From JAGGAG01 sp964638035 (GTDB lineage Bacteria > Gemmatimonadota > Gemmatimonadetes > Gemmatimonadales > GWC2-71-9), in contig CAZWXD010000022.1 in NCBI GenBank assembly GCA_964638035.1, forward strand, positions 1 through 54,012: DNA of 54,012 nucleotides. Direction: 5' to 3'. The notes below the pieces were generated by a model. That model did no database searches and was not told the origin of the DNA. It worked only from the letters and a program-made list of their open reading frames with translations. Positions 41,451-51,869 of the stretch are shown here, piece by piece; the first letter of the stretch is position 1, and every line of letters begins with the position of its first letter. Made by a program: the position numbers and the translations under genes.

Positions 41451-42628
41451 CAGGGCGCTGCCACCGGCTGGCGGCCGGACACCCCGGAGGTCTCCTCGAT
41501 CTTCACGCCACGCGCGGCCAGCTCCTCGACGTACGCCGCGTACGGCATCGCCTCGTCCGGCGTGCGCACGCCCTTCTCCGTCACCCGCCCATCCGCCTGC
41601 ATCTGCCCGGTGATGGAGAGCGAGTACGCGGTGCAGCGCATCATCGCCGAGATGCCGGCGGACGCATCATACCGGTCCAGCAGGCGGAAGGTCACCTCGT
41701 GGGGCTTGCCCTCGCGCACGCCGGTGACCCGCACCAGCAGCGCAATGAGGTCCCGGCCCTCCGGCTTGTGCAGCTTCGGGTGCACCGCGGCAATGAAGAG
41801 GTCGCGCGGAACCACCTGCTGGCCCTTCACCGTGATCGGCGTGTTCTGCAGCAGCCCCAGCTCGCGGACGTTCCGCATGATCTCCGCGTGCCCGGGATAC
41901 CGGAGGGTCTTGTACTCCATCACGTCCACCTTGCCCTCATAGCTGAAGGGCAGGGTGCTGACGCCGCCCGCCGTGTGGAACGCCTCGAGCGTGCCCACCG
42001 GTGCCGGGAACTCGACGGCCTCGAGCTCACTGAGGGGATCGACCTGGGTGCGCTTCCCGCCGCGCAGCACCCACGACGGCGTGGTGTAGTAGTCGAGCGC
42101 GCCCTCGAGCGAGTAGACGATCTGGTAGTTGAGCGGCGGCTCCGGCGCCTGCGGCAGCCCGCCCACGTAAATCTTGACCCGGTCCGCCCGGTCCATCCGG
42201 CGGATCCCCTCGGCCGCCAGGATGTTCACCATCCCGGGTGCCACGCCGCAGTCGGGGATCACCGACAGCCCCTTCGCCCGGGCAGCGCCGTCGAGCTTCT
42301 TCTGCTCGAAGACAATCTCGGTGTTGCCACCCAGGTCGCTGAAGTGGCATCCGCTCTCCACCGCCAGCGCCGCGAGCGGCCCGTTGAAGTAGTACGGGAA
42401 GGCGCTCATCACCGACGTGTGCCCGGCCATGGCTGCCCGGACCGCCGCGTGGTCTCGTGCGTCGAGCTCCACCAGCCTGAGCTTCTCCGACCGCGCTCGC
42501 TCCAGGAAGGGCGGCAAGCGGTCAATCCGCAGGTCGGCCACCGTCACCCCGGTGACACCCGCGCTCCTGAGCAGGTCGTACGCGCACGCCGATCCCTGCA
42601 AGCCCGCACCAAGCACCAGCATCTTCAT
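41450..42628 (-). CDS. Saccharopine dehydrogenase-like oxidoreductase
   Basis: The protein has 392 aa. The N-terminal Rossmann signature is MLVLGAGLQGSACAYDLLR. CHFSDLGGNTEIVFEQKKLD and IPDCGVAPGMVNILA are found in the saccharopine dehydrogenase/lysine 6-dehydrogenase group. It probably oxidises or reduces an amino acid derivative with NAD(P). Divergent from a TetR gene 111 bp away. The exact substrate is not clear. Confidence 0.82.
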   Translation of the reverse strand: MKMLVLGAGLQGSACAYDLLRSAGVTGVTVADLRIDRLPPFLERARSEKLRLVELDARDHAAVRAAMAGHTSVMSAFPYYFNGPLAALAVESGCHFSDLGGNTEIVFEQKKLDGAARAKGLSVIPDCGVAPGMVNILAAEGIRRMDRADRVKIYVGGLPQAPEPPLNYQIVYSLEGALDYYTTPSWVLRGGKRTQVDPLSELEAVEFPAPVGTLEAFHTAGGVSTLPFSYEGKVDVMEYKTLRYPGHAEIMRNVRELGLLQNTPITVKGQQVVPRDLFIAAVHPKLHKPEGRDLIALLVRVTGVREGKPHEVTFRLLDRYDASAGISAMMRCTAYSLSITGQMQADGRVTEKGVRTPDEAMPYAAYVEELAARGVKIEETSGVSGRQPVAAP

Positions 42629-42727
42629 AAACGGAGAGGCCTCGCCATTGTGCTAACGTGAAGTATTGCCAAGACTTACGCGAGACCAGCAAGATAGCCG
42701 ATCGGCCCGCGACACTCAACGGTGGCT

Positions 42728-42733
42728 TACATT
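42728..42733 (+). promoter_or_regulatory. -10-like element of the TetR gene
   Basis: TACATT ends 6 nt before GTG 42740, giving a leaderless start. GGGAG between them is too close to the start to act as a normal Shine-Dalgarno site. Confidence 0.35.
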
Positions 42734-42739
42734 GGGAGC

Positions 42740-43405
42740 GTGACCACACCCCCACCTCCCGCTGCGCCCCGGCGGAACGGCGAAGCCACCCGCCAGCGGC
42801 TCCTCCGGGCGGGCCTCGAGCTCTACACCACCACCGGATTTCGCGGCACCACCACGCCCGCCCTGGCGGCTCGTGCCGCCGTGGCCGAGGGCACCATCTA
42901 CCGGCACTTCAGCAGCAAGGAGCACCTGCTCAACGAGGTGTATCGCGGGGCGCAGCGCTGGGCCCTGGGCCTGGTGCGGGAGGTCGAGGATGCGGACCGC
43001 TCCCTGCCTGCCGCCGAGCGGCTCGCGCGCCTCGCCCGGCGCTTCATCGAGTCGGCAGACCGCGATCCCGCTGCCTTCCGCATGCTCATGTTCAGCGACG
43101 ACGGCAGGGTGCTGGACGAACGGAGCCGCGCGGAGGCGAAGGAGTTTCGTGATGTCCTGCAGCAGGTGATGGCGAGCGGGAAGTCGGATGGCGCCGTGCG
43201 CGCAGGCCCGGCCGACCTGTGGGCGGCCGTCTGGCTTTCACTGGTGGCCTTCGCGGTGGAGAAGGTGGCGAGCCGGGAGTGGGCCCCCGATCACTCCCAC
43301 CTGTCGGTGGTGGTGGACGCCGCCTGGGATGCCATCGCCCTCAGGGAAAGTCCCGCGCCCGCGGCCCCACCTTCACGAACACATCCGGCGTCCGGGGATT
43401 CCTGA
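42740..43405 (+). CDS. TetR family transcriptional regulator
   Basis: The protein has 221 aa from GTG 42740; GTG 42722 in the same frame would add six residues. The helix-turn-helix is ATRQRLLRAGLELYTTTGFRGTTTPAL, then AAVAEGTIYRHFSSKEHLLNEVY. The C-terminal half is the variable ligand domain. It is divergent from the saccharopine dehydrogenase-like gene and may control it. Its 3' end overlaps the converging lipoprotein gene by 65 nt. Confidence 0.92.
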   Translation: MTTPPPPAAPRRNGEATRQRLLRAGLELYTTTGFRGTTTPALAARAAVAEGTIYRHFSSKEHLLNEVYRGAQRWALGLVREVEDADRSLPAAERLARLARRFIESADRDPAAFRMLMFSDDGRVLDERSRAEAKEFRDVLQQVMASGKSDGAVRAGPADLWAAVWLSLVAFAVEKVASREWAPDHSHLSVVVDAAWDAIALRESPAPAAPPSRTHPASGDS

Positions 43406-44105
43406 GCGCCTCGCGCCAGCGCAACGTGCGGCTTCGTCCCGGCCCGAGCGGCCGGATCACCACCTCACCGCCTGACAGGTACGCCACCGAGTCGCTCCCC
43501 CAGCGGAACGCATCGCGCGCGTCGCGTGCCAGCACGGCGGCCGGGCCGGAGTCGGGGAACACGCAGAGGTTGCCCCCGCTCCCGGCGCAGGCGGCCACCG
43601 TCGCAAAGGCCGGGAACCCAACCCGCGCTCCCGGCATGGACACCCCGGGGAGTTCGGTCACCTGCGGCCGGGCCGGTGGAGCCGCCACCCGGAACGTCGC
43701 GGCGGTGGTGCGCACGCGGAGGCCAGCGCCATCGTCCTCCCACGCGAGGTCGAGCGGGGCGCCGCTCGAGTCGGGCAGCACCACCTCGCGTTCGGCGCCA
43801 TTCAGGAGGTTGAGGAGCCACACGCGCGTGTGCAGCGTGTCACCCTCGTCCCGCGATCGCAGGAACGCCACGACATCGCCATGGGGCGACACGCGCGGGC
43901 ACCACTCGGCCGGCAGGGTGAAGGTGAGTTGCACCACGTCACTCGCCACTGCGGTCGTGGCGTACAGGTCGCCCCGTCCGTCGGGTGCATCCGCCACGAA
44001 CACCAGGTAGGTCTCCTGGCCGGCATCGATGCGGTGGCGCATGGGGGGGATGCCCGAACATCCAGCCAGCAGCAGCCCCGCGAGCAGGATCAGGCTACGG
44101 CGCAC
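43341..44105 (-). CDS. Lipoprotein with TolB/WD40-like beta-propeller features
   Basis: The protein has 254 aa. GTG 44105 starts inside the end of the peptidase gene (11-nt overlap). LLAGCS is a lipobox. PD40-like stretches are present (LVFVADAPDGRGDLYATTA, WCPRVSPHGDVVAFLRSRD). It is probably a periplasmic or outer-membrane propeller. The last 65 nt overlap the TetR gene on the other strand. Confidence 0.75.
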   Translation of the reverse strand: MRRSLILLAGLLLAGCSGIPPMRHRIDAGQETYLVFVADAPDGRGDLYATTAVASDVVQLTFTLPAEWCPRVSPHGDVVAFLRSRDEGDTLHTRVWLLNLLNGAEREVVLPDSSGAPLDLAWEDDGAGLRVRTTAATFRVAAPPARPQVTELPGVSMPGARVGFPAFATVAACAGSGGNLCVFPDSGPAAVLARDARDAFRWGSDSVAYLSGGEVVIRPLGPGRSRTLRWREALRNPRTPDVFVKVGPRARDFP

Positions 44106-45717
44106 GCTCCACCCTGGCCTGCAGCAGCCACTGGCCATCGGGATCCACCACGACCGTGCCCGGCGGCTGGTGCATCCGGTGCGTGACCGTCGTGCGCTGG
44201 GCCGCCACCCCCGCCTCGATCCGGGTGCCGTCCACGGCGATCACCAGCCGCGGCAGGCGACGCACGCCCCACGCCGCCGGCTGCACCTGCTCGATCTCGA
44301 GGGAGAGTTCGCCCCCGGCGTGGCGCCAGCGAACGGTGAGCATCGGGTATCCCGGCAGCGTGAGCATCTCGCGGAAGAACCACGCGAGGTCCTGTCCCGA
44401 GGCCTGCTCCATCTCGTGTGCGAAATCGGACGAAAGAGCCGTCGAGTCGCGATACCGCTCGTAGTACGACCGCATCCCGCGGAAGAAGGCGGAATCGCCC
44501 ACCACGCCCCGCAGCTGGTGGAGCACCCAGGCGCCCTTGGGGTAGTTGTTGCTGTTGAGCAGCCCCATGAGGTCGGTGGCCCCGGGGTCGATGATCGGTC
44601 GCTCGGTGACCGGGTTGGGCGTGGGCTTGCCTGCCGCACCACCCTTCCAGAACACCGACTCGGCGTTCCGCTGCATGACGGCGCGGAAGGCGGAGTCCCC
44701 GCGCGCGTGGCCCACCCAGAGGGCCGCGAGGTAGGTGGCGAACCCCTCGGAGAGCCAGAGGTGGTGCCAGTCTGCCTCGGTCACCGCATCGCCGAACCAC
44801 TGGTGCGCCATCTCGTGCGCGATGAGGTCGTCGCCCACCCGCTGCCGGCGGTAGAGGCGGTCCCCGTAGAAGATCGCGGAGGCGTTCTCCGAGCCGCCGA
44901 AGATGGTGCTCGACTCGACGTGTGCGAGGCTGGGATAGGGGAACGGGCCAAGCATCCCGGTGAAGTACTGCATGATGGCGGGGGCCGTGGCGAAGGCCTG
45001 CGCGGCGTACGCCGAGTCCGCCGGGTAGGCCCACGCCGACTGCGGCACGCAGGGGGTGGCGCACCCGGGCGGCGTGAGTGGGGTGACCGCGAGCCGGCCC
45101 GCCCCCAGCACCATCCCGTAGGTCGGGATCGGGTCGTCCAGCCGGTACTGCCACGCCACCCGGTTCCGTGCCAGCGTGTCCACCTTGACCAGCCGCCCGT
45201 TCCCGATCACGGCATAGTCGGCCGGCACCTCGATGCGCCACGTCACGGTGGCCTTGTCCGACGGGTGGTCCTGCACCGGCAGCCACTTCTGCGCCCGGTC
45301 GGGCCAGTTGTCGGCAAAGAGCGTCCGCGCGCCCGTGGAATCCCGCCGGATGATGAGCCCGTCGGCGGGCGTGCCGTGGTAGCGGATGCGGGTGCGCAGG
45401 GTGTCCCCGGCCGACTTCGCATGGGGGATGTACACGATGTTCCCCTGGCGCCCGTAGGCGGTCCGGTGGAGCCGCGTGTTCTCGCGCCCGTCAATCAGCA
45501 CGCGCACTACCCGCATGGCGGAATCGAGCGGCACCACCACGGGATCGGCCGACCCCAGCCGCCAGGTCGCCTCCACCTCGCCCACGATGTGGGGCCCGGT
45601 GTCGCTCACCGCGATGAGGATGTCGTAGGCAAGTGCGTTGTGGACCCGCCGCACCGTGTCGGGCGTGGCCGCGAGGGGATCCTGGAGGAGCAGCGCACCA
45701 AGCAGGACGGCAAGCAT
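44095..45717 (-). CDS. M1 family zinc aminopeptidase, exported
   Basis: The protein has 540 aa. ATG 45717 follows the GNAT stop by one base. The N-terminus is a short hydrophobic signal. GGSENAS at about 274-280 is the family's exopeptidase GxMEN-type motif, and HEMAH (His301, Glu302, His305) with Glu324 in LSEGF forms the HExxH-x18-E zinc site. It removes N-terminal residues from peptides in the envelope. Length is shorter than E. coli PepN, and the C-terminal helical domain is reduced, as in exported bacterial members. Confidence 0.92.
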   Translation of the reverse strand: MLAVLLGALLLQDPLAATPDTVRRVHNALAYDILIAVSDTGPHIVGEVEATWRLGSADPVVVPLDSAMRVVRVLIDGRENTRLHRTAYGRQGNIVYIPHAKSAGDTLRTRIRYHGTPADGLIIRRDSTGARTLFADNWPDRAQKWLPVQDHPSDKATVTWRIEVPADYAVIGNGRLVKVDTLARNRVAWQYRLDDPIPTYGMVLGAGRLAVTPLTPPGCATPCVPQSAWAYPADSAYAAQAFATAPAIMQYFTGMLGPFPYPSLAHVESSTIFGGSENASAIFYGDRLYRRQRVGDDLIAHEMAHQWFGDAVTEADWHHLWLSEGFATYLAALWVGHARGDSAFRAVMQRNAESVFWKGGAAGKPTPNPVTERPIIDPGATDLMGLLNSNNYPKGAWVLHQLRGVVGDSAFFRGMRSYYERYRDSTALSSDFAHEMEQASGQDLAWFFREMLTLPGYPMLTVRWRHAGGELSLEIEQVQPAAWGVRRLPRLVIAVDGTRIEAGVAAQRTTVTHRMHQPPGTVVVDPDGQWLLQARVERAP

Positions 45718-45718
45718 G

Positions 45719-46159
45719 TCAGGACGCCCGGACGTCGAGGATGAAGTGGTAGGAGGCGATGTGCATGCCCTCCCGGAAGTAGAACCGGTGTGCCCCGGTG
45801 CGCTGCACTCCCGAGTCGAGGTCGAGGCGGGCGCACCCCTCGGCGCGCGCGAGGTCGCGCAGCCAGCGAAGGAGGCTGGCGCCGTGGCCCGAGGACCGGT
45901 GCGATTCATCGGTCACCAGGTCGTCCACATAGAGGTTGCGGCCACGGTGCAGCATGTCACACACCCGGAAACCGGCCACGGCACAGACGAGGCCGCGGTC
46001 CTCGAGCGCCGCGAGCCGGTACCCCTCCCGGGCCATGCGACGCACGCGGGTCACGAACTCCCGGCGCTCGAGGTCGGGTCGGAGCTGCACCATCACGGGA
46101 AAGCACCGGTCGATGTCCTCGTCGGATGCGACCTCGAAGATCCTGACGGTGCTGGCCAT
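45719..46159 (-). CDS. GNAT family N-acetyltransferase
   Basis: The protein has 146 aa, ATG 46159 with GGAG at 5 nt. The acetyl-CoA binding pyrophosphate loop is SHRSSGHGASLLRWL, with the beta4 strand LYVDDLVTDES before it. The acceptor is unknown. It is followed at once by the M1 peptidase gene, so co-transcribed. Confidence 0.88.
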   Translation of the reverse strand: MASTVRIFEVASDEDIDRCFPVMVQLRPDLERREFVTRVRRMAREGYRLAALEDRGLVCAVAGFRVCDMLHRGRNLYVDDLVTDESHRSSGHGASLLRWLRDLARAEGCARLDLDSGVQRTGAHRFYFREGMHIASYHFILDVRAS

Positions 46160-46194
46160 GGGAGCTCCGCGTGTGGGGGCGTGCATGGGTGAAC

Positions 46195-47231
<1,037 letters not shown>

Positions 47232-47235
<4 letters not shown>

Positions 47236-48137
47236 GCGCGCGGCGGACCGCTCCCGTCGGCGATGCGTTCCAGGGTGCGCACGGCCGCCTCCACGATCTG
47301 GCGGGCAAAGCCCACGTCCTGCTCGTCCAGCGGCGCGTCGGCCTCGCTGGTGCGGAGGAAGAAGACCCCGGCAGGCTCGCCGCGGAGGTCGAAGCGGATC
47401 GCGATCACCGACCGCACCGGCGGCGGGCCACCTGCCTGCTGCCAGCCGGCGCGCACGGTGTCGTAGAGCGGGTCGCTCGCGGCGTCGGGCACGTGCACCA
47501 CGTCGCCGGTCTCCATCGCCCGCAGGATCTCGGGATAGCGCTGGAGGTCGATCGCGAGTTCGCCCAGCGCCGGGTTCTCATAGGCCGCCACCACGGTGCC
47601 CCGGCTGTCGCCCCTGCGAGCGAGCACGATGGAGCAGCGCGGGATGCGAAGGCCCTGCGCCACGCGGCGCACCAGCAGCTGGAACACCTCCTGCGCCGTG
47701 AGCCCGGTGGTGACGTCTGCCATCACGACGGCCGGGGCGCGCGTGTGGTCGGCCACCGCCGCGGGCACCCGCACCGGCAGCTCCTGGTGCAGCCGCGCGA
47801 GCAGTTCCTGCACCCGGAATGGCTTGGCCATGAAGCACGATGCCGTGGCACCGAGGGCGTGAAAGTCCTGGGCGGAGGGCGGCAGCGAGGAGGTGAGCAC
47901 CGTGCGCGGCCTGGGCCGGGTGGCGCGGAGGGTGGCGGCCACCGCGTCCGTGCCCTCCTGTCCCAGCGCCACGGTGTCGGCCAGGAGCAGGTCGGTGGGC
48001 GCATCGGCGAGTGCCGTAGCGAGTTCGTCCGGGCGCGCGATGGCGGCCACGTCGTACCCTGCCTCGCGCAGGATGCGCGTCAGGGTACGGGCGAGGGCAA
48101 GGTCGGGATCGAGGAGGACCACGCGCGAGACGGTCAT
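47232..48137 (-). CDS. Response regulator with a C-terminal GAF domain
   Basis: The protein has 301 aa. The receiver domain has acidic residues Asp10/Asp12, phospho-acceptor Asp54 in LLADTV, and Lys105 in FMAKPF. No DNA-binding domain follows. Instead residues about 145-290 form a GAF domain (LRIPRCSIVLARRGD, VRSVIAIRFDLRGEPAGVFFLR). It may relay a phosphoryl signal to the kinase encoded next. ATG 48137 overlaps the dehydratase stop (ATGA). Confidence 0.85.
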
Positions 48138-49129
48138 TCCTGGACGAGCCGTGCGTACACCGCGTCGTCGACGTTGCCGCCGGTGGCGATCACCGCCACG
48201 GGACCGCCCGGCACCCACGCCCCGCTGGCGAGCGCAGCCAGCGCCACCGCGCCCGAGGGTTCCACCCGGAGTCCGGCCCGGTGCAGGTATCGCACGGCCT
48301 CCATGATGGCCTCCTCGCTCACCGGCACAGCCGCGTGCACCGCGCCCTTGATGATTGCCCAGGGAATGGAGCCGATGGCCGCAGGGAGGAGCCCGTCGGC
48401 CAGGCTCGCCGGCGCGCTGATGGCCGTGGGCTCGCCTGCTGCGAGCGCGGCCTGGAGCTTGGCGGCACCCGCCGGCTCCACGCCAATGACCCGGGGTGCG
48501 AGAGGTTCGCCGCTCATGGCACGCGACCGGACCGCCGACACCGTGCCCGCCAGAAGTCCCCCGCCACCCACGGGGACCAGGATCTCCTGCACCGCGGGCC
48601 ACTCCTCGAGGATCTCGAGGGCGCACGTGGCCTGGCCGGCGATCACGTCCTCGTGCTCGAACGGCGGCACCGGCACCAGGCGTTCCCGCTCAGCCACCTC
48701 ACGTGCCACGCGGACGCGTTCGCTCCGCGGGCAGAACACGACCTCCGCCCCGTGGCGCCGCACCCCGTCCACCTTCACCTGTGGCGAGTCCTCCGGCATC
48801 ACCACGACGGTGCGGATGCCCAAGCGGGCACCCACCCAGGCGACGGCCTGGCCGTGGTTGCCGCTCGAGTGGGTCAGGACGCCCCGGGCCCGTGCACGCT
48901 CGTCGAGCCGGGTGATCGCAGTCCAGGCACCGCGGATCTTGAAGGCCCCGATGGGCTGCATGAACTCGCACTTGAGCCTGATGTCCACCGGGTCGGGATT
49001 GCCGAGGCGCACGCCCAGGTCCCGGAGCGGGAGGAGCGGCGTGCGCACCGCGATCCCCTCCAGGGCAAACGCCGCACTGCGGAGGTCGTCGAGGTCGAGG
49101 GCGACCCGCGACGACGGGGCGTCAGCCAT
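48134..49129 (-). CDS. PLP-dependent threonine/serine dehydratase
   Basis: The protein has 331 aa, fold type II. The PLP Lys is in GAFKIRGA, the substrate loop is SSGNHGQAVA, and the phosphate loop is VGGGGLLAG. No C-terminal ACT domain is present, so it is the catabolic rather than the isoleucine-regulated type. It turns threonine or serine into an oxoacid and ammonia. ATG 49129 overlaps the gyrA stop by 8 nt. Confidence 0.9.
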   Translation of the reverse strand: MADAPSSRVALDLDDLRSAAFALEGIAVRTPLLPLRDLGVRLGNPDPVDIRLKCEFMQPIGAFKIRGAWTAITRLDERARARGVLTHSSGNHGQAVAWVGARLGIRTVVVMPEDSPQVKVDGVRRHGAEVVFCPRSERVRVAREVAERERLVPVPPFEHEDVIAGQATCALEILEEWPAVQEILVPVGGGGLLAGTVSAVRSRAMSGEPLAPRVIGVEPAGAAKLQAALAAGEPTAISAPASLADGLLPAAIGSIPWAIIKGAVHAAVPVSEEAIMEAVRYLHRAGLRVEPSGAVALAALASGAWVPGGPVAVIATGGNVDDAVYARLVQE

Positions 49130-51623
49130 CCTCGCCCGAGGGGGCCGGCGCCCCCGGCACCTCGTCCCCCGCCTCCTCGGCACCTGAGGTTTCCTCGTTC
49201 ACCACCCGGGCCACGCCCACGATGGAGTCACCGCCATCCAGGTTCATCACCCGGACGCCCTGGGTGTTGCGGCCGATCACCCGGATGCCGTTCACCGGCA
49301 CGCGGATGATGACACCGTGGCGCGTGATCATCATCAGCTCGTCCTCGGGGATCACTTCCTTGAGGGCCACGATGCTGCCCGTCTTGTCGGTCACCTTGAA
49401 GGTGATGATGCCCTTGCCGCCGCGCCGCTGCACCCGGTACTCGCTCAGCTCCGAGCGCTTGCCGTAACCGTTCCCGCTCACCACCAGCAGGGTGCAGTCC
49501 CGCCGCACCACCACCATGCCGATCACGCGGTCATCAGTGTCGAGCTCGATGCCCTTCACCCCGGTGGTGGCGCGCCCCATGTCGCGCACGTCGCCCTGGT
49601 GGAAGCGGATGCTCATCCCGCCGGCGGACGCCAGCACGATGTCGCTGTTGGCATCGCACACCTGCACGTCGATCAGCTCGTCGCCCTGGTCGATGTTGAT
49701 GGCCCGGATGCCGGAGCTGCGCACGTTCCCGTACTCGGAGAGGACCGTCTTCTTGACCGTGCCGTTCCGGGTGGCGAAGAGCAGGTGACGGTCGCTGGCG
49801 AACTCGCGCACCGGCACCAGGGCCCGGATGTGCTCGTCCTGCCGGATCGCAATGCAGTTCACCACCGGCTTGCCCCGCGCCGCGCGCCCCGCCTGCGGGA
49901 TCTCGTGCACCTTGAGCCAGTACACCTGGCCCTGGTCGGTGAAGAACATCAGGTAGTCGTGCGTGCTCGCAATGAAGAGGTGCTCGACCCAGTCGTTCTC
50001 CTTCAGGTCGGCCCCCGTGAGCCCGCGGCCGCCCCGGCGCTGCCGGCGGTAGGTGGAGACCGGGATCCGCTTGATGTAGCCGGTGTGGGAGATCGTGATC
50101 ACCATGTCCTCCTCGGCGATCATGTCCTCCACCGTGAACTCGTCCTGGTCGGCGAGGATCTCGGTCCGGCGGTCGTCGCCGAAGGTCTTCGCCACCTCGC
50201 GCATCTCCTCCTTGAGGATGCCCATCCGCTTCTCGCGGCTGGCGAGGATCGACTTCAGCTCCTTGATGGTGGCCCGCACCTCCTTGAGCTCCGCCTCCAG
50301 CTTCTCGATCTCGAGGCCCGTGAGCTTGGCGAGGCGCATGTTGAGGATCGCGTCGGTCTGCTTCTCGGAGAGCCCGAACCGCGCCCGGAGCTTCTGGTCG
50401 GCCTCGGCGGTGTCCTCCGAGCCACGGATGATCTGGATCACCTCGTCGATGTTGTCGACCGCGACCTTGAGGCCGTCGAGGATGTGCTCCCGCGCCTGCG
50501 CCGCGTCGAGGTCGAACTGGGTCCGGCGGGTGATGACCTCGTGCCGGTGCTCCACGAACCGGGTGAGGATGTCCTTGAGCCCCATCACCTTCGGCGCGCC
50601 GTGGTCGAGCGCCAGCATGATCACGCCAAAGGTGGACTGCATCGCCGAGTGCTTGTAGAGCTGGTTCAGCACCACGTTGGGGATGGCGTCGCGCTTGAGG
50701 TCGATGACGATCCGCATCCCGTCCTTGTCGGACTCGTCGTTGATCCCCGAGATCCCCTCCAGCTTCTTCGCCGCCACCATTTCCGCGATGGCGATGATGA
50801 GGCGCTCCTTGTTCACCTGGTACGGGATCTCCGTCACCACGATGCGGGACTTGCCGGACGACTCCTTCTCCTCGATGACGGCGCGCGCCCGCATCACCAC
50901 CCGGCCGCGGCCGGTTTCGTACGCCTCGCGGATCCCCTCGCGGCCGTAGATGTACCCGCCCGTCGGGAAGTCGGGACCGGGAATCGCCTTCCGCAGCTCC
51001 GCGACCGTGGCATCCGGGTTGTCGACCAGGATCTCGACCGCCTTCGCCACCTCGCGCATGTTGTGCGGCGGAATGTTGGTCGCCATCCCCACCGCGATCC
51101 CGCTCGAGCCGTTCACCAGGAGGTTCGGGATGCGGCTGGGCAGGACCGCCGGCTCCTGCAGCCGGTCGTCGAAGTTGGGCTGGAAGTTGACGGTGTTCTT
51201 GTCGATGTCCTCGAGCATCGCCACCGCGACCCGCGTGAGGCGCGCCTCGGTGTACCGGTACGCCGCCGCCGCGTCGCCATCCACCGAGCCGAAGTTCCCC
51301 TGGCCGTCCACCAGCGGGTAGCGGAGCGAGAAGTCCTGCACCATGCGCACCATGGCGTCGTACACCGAGCCGTCGCCGTGTGGGTGGTACTTGCCCAGCA
51401 CGTCGCCCACCACCGTCGCCGACTTCTTGAAGGGCCGGCCCGGCACCAGGCCCAGCTCGTTCATCGCATAGAGGATGCGCCGGTGCACCGGCTTGAGGCC
51501 GTCGCGGACATCGGGCAGTGCGCGCGAGACGATGACGCTCATCGAGTAGTTGATGAACGACTGCTGCATCTCCTCCTCGATGAGGCGCGGGAGGATGCGC
51601 TCGCGGCTGTTCGGTGCGGTCAT
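49122..51623 (-). CDS. gyrA: DNA gyrase subunit A
   Basis: The protein has 833 aa. It cuts and rejoins DNA for supercoiling. The catalytic Tyr124 is in AYRYTEARLT, and the GyrA box QRRGGKG in the C-terminal propeller marks it as GyrA rather than ParC. In the quinolone region HPHGDGSVYDAM, Gly85 stands where E. coli has Ser83, and Asp89 matches E. coli Asp87. The C-terminus ends in an acidic tail (EEAGDEVPGAPAPSGEDG). A TATCTT promoter lies upstream at 51679-51684. No gyrB is in the window. Confidence 0.97.
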   Translation of the reverse strand: MTAPNSRERILPRLIEEEMQQSFINYSMSVIVSRALPDVRDGLKPVHRRILYAMNELGLVPGRPFKKSATVVGDVLGKYHPHGDGSVYDAMVRMVQDFSLRYPLVDGQGNFGSVDGDAAAAYRYTEARLTRVAVAMLEDIDKNTVNFQPNFDDRLQEPAVLPSRIPNLLVNGSSGIAVGMATNIPPHNMREVAKAVEILVDNPDATVAELRKAIPGPDFPTGGYIYGREGIREAYETGRGRVVMRARAVIEEKESSGKSRIVVTEIPYQVNKERLIIAIAEMVAAKKLEGISGINDESDKDGMRIVIDLKRDAIPNVVLNQLYKHSAMQSTFGVIMLALDHGAPKVMGLKDILTRFVEHRHEVITRRTQFDLDAAQAREHILDGLKVAVDNIDEVIQIIRGSEDTAEADQKLRARFGLSEKQTDAILNMRLAKLTGLEIEKLEAELKEVRATIKELKSILASREKRMGILKEEMREVAKTFGDDRRTEILADQDEFTVEDMIAEEDMVITISHTGYIKRIPVSTYRRQRRGGRGLTGADLKENDWVEHLFIASTHDYLMFFTDQGQVYWLKVHEIPQAGRAARGKPVVNCIAIRQDEHIRALVPVREFASDRHLLFATRNGTVKKTVLSEYGNVRSSGIRAINIDQGDELIDVQVCDANSDIVLASAGGMSIRFHQGDVRDMGRATTGVKGIELDTDDRVIGMVVVRRDCTLLVVSGNGYGKRSELSEYRVQRRGGKGIITFKVTDKTGSIVALKEVIPEDELMMITRHGVIIRVPVNGIRVIGRNTQGVRVMNLDGGDSIVGVARVVNEETSGAEEAGDEVPGAPAPSGEDG

Positions 51624-51678
51624 GGAATGTCGGTTGGCTGGGGTCCGGGACGCCGGTCACGACCGGCCAGAATGCCGA

Positions 51679-51708
51679 AAGATAGCGGGCATGGAGGGCG
51701 CCGGGCAA
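51679..51708 (-). promoter_or_regulatory. gyrA promoter
   Basis: On the minus strand TTGCCC (51708-51703) and TATCTT (51684-51679) are 18 nt apart. They leave a leader of about 50 nt before the gyrA ATG, unlike the leaderless genes. Confidence 0.5.
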
Positions 51709-51820
51709 CCGCAAGTTGACGCGCTAACCGATTGGAGGAGCGTGGGTTATGGCGGGGTCCGGGAGGGGGACGTTGGGTCGGTCCCCTCGGGGCCCGGCAC
51801 CGCGCGCAGCGTGCGCCCTG

Positions 51821-51826
51821 TATACT
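51821..51826 (+). promoter_or_regulatory. -10-like element of the membrane Fe-S protein gene
   Basis: TATACT lies 43 nt before TTG 51870. An ATG at 51859 opens a four-codon ORF (MKQP) whose stop overlaps the TTG start. Confidence 0.35.
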
Positions 51827-51869
51827 CCCGGCAGCATACCGGCCATCCCCACACGCGGATGAAACAGCC

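Noticed and set aside
51750..51800. Structured RNA between gyrA and the membrane Fe-S gene
   Set aside because: A GGGAGGGGGAC and GTCCCCTC pairing exists but has a bulge and lies upstream of the likely promoter at 51821; GC-rich chance pairing is as likely.
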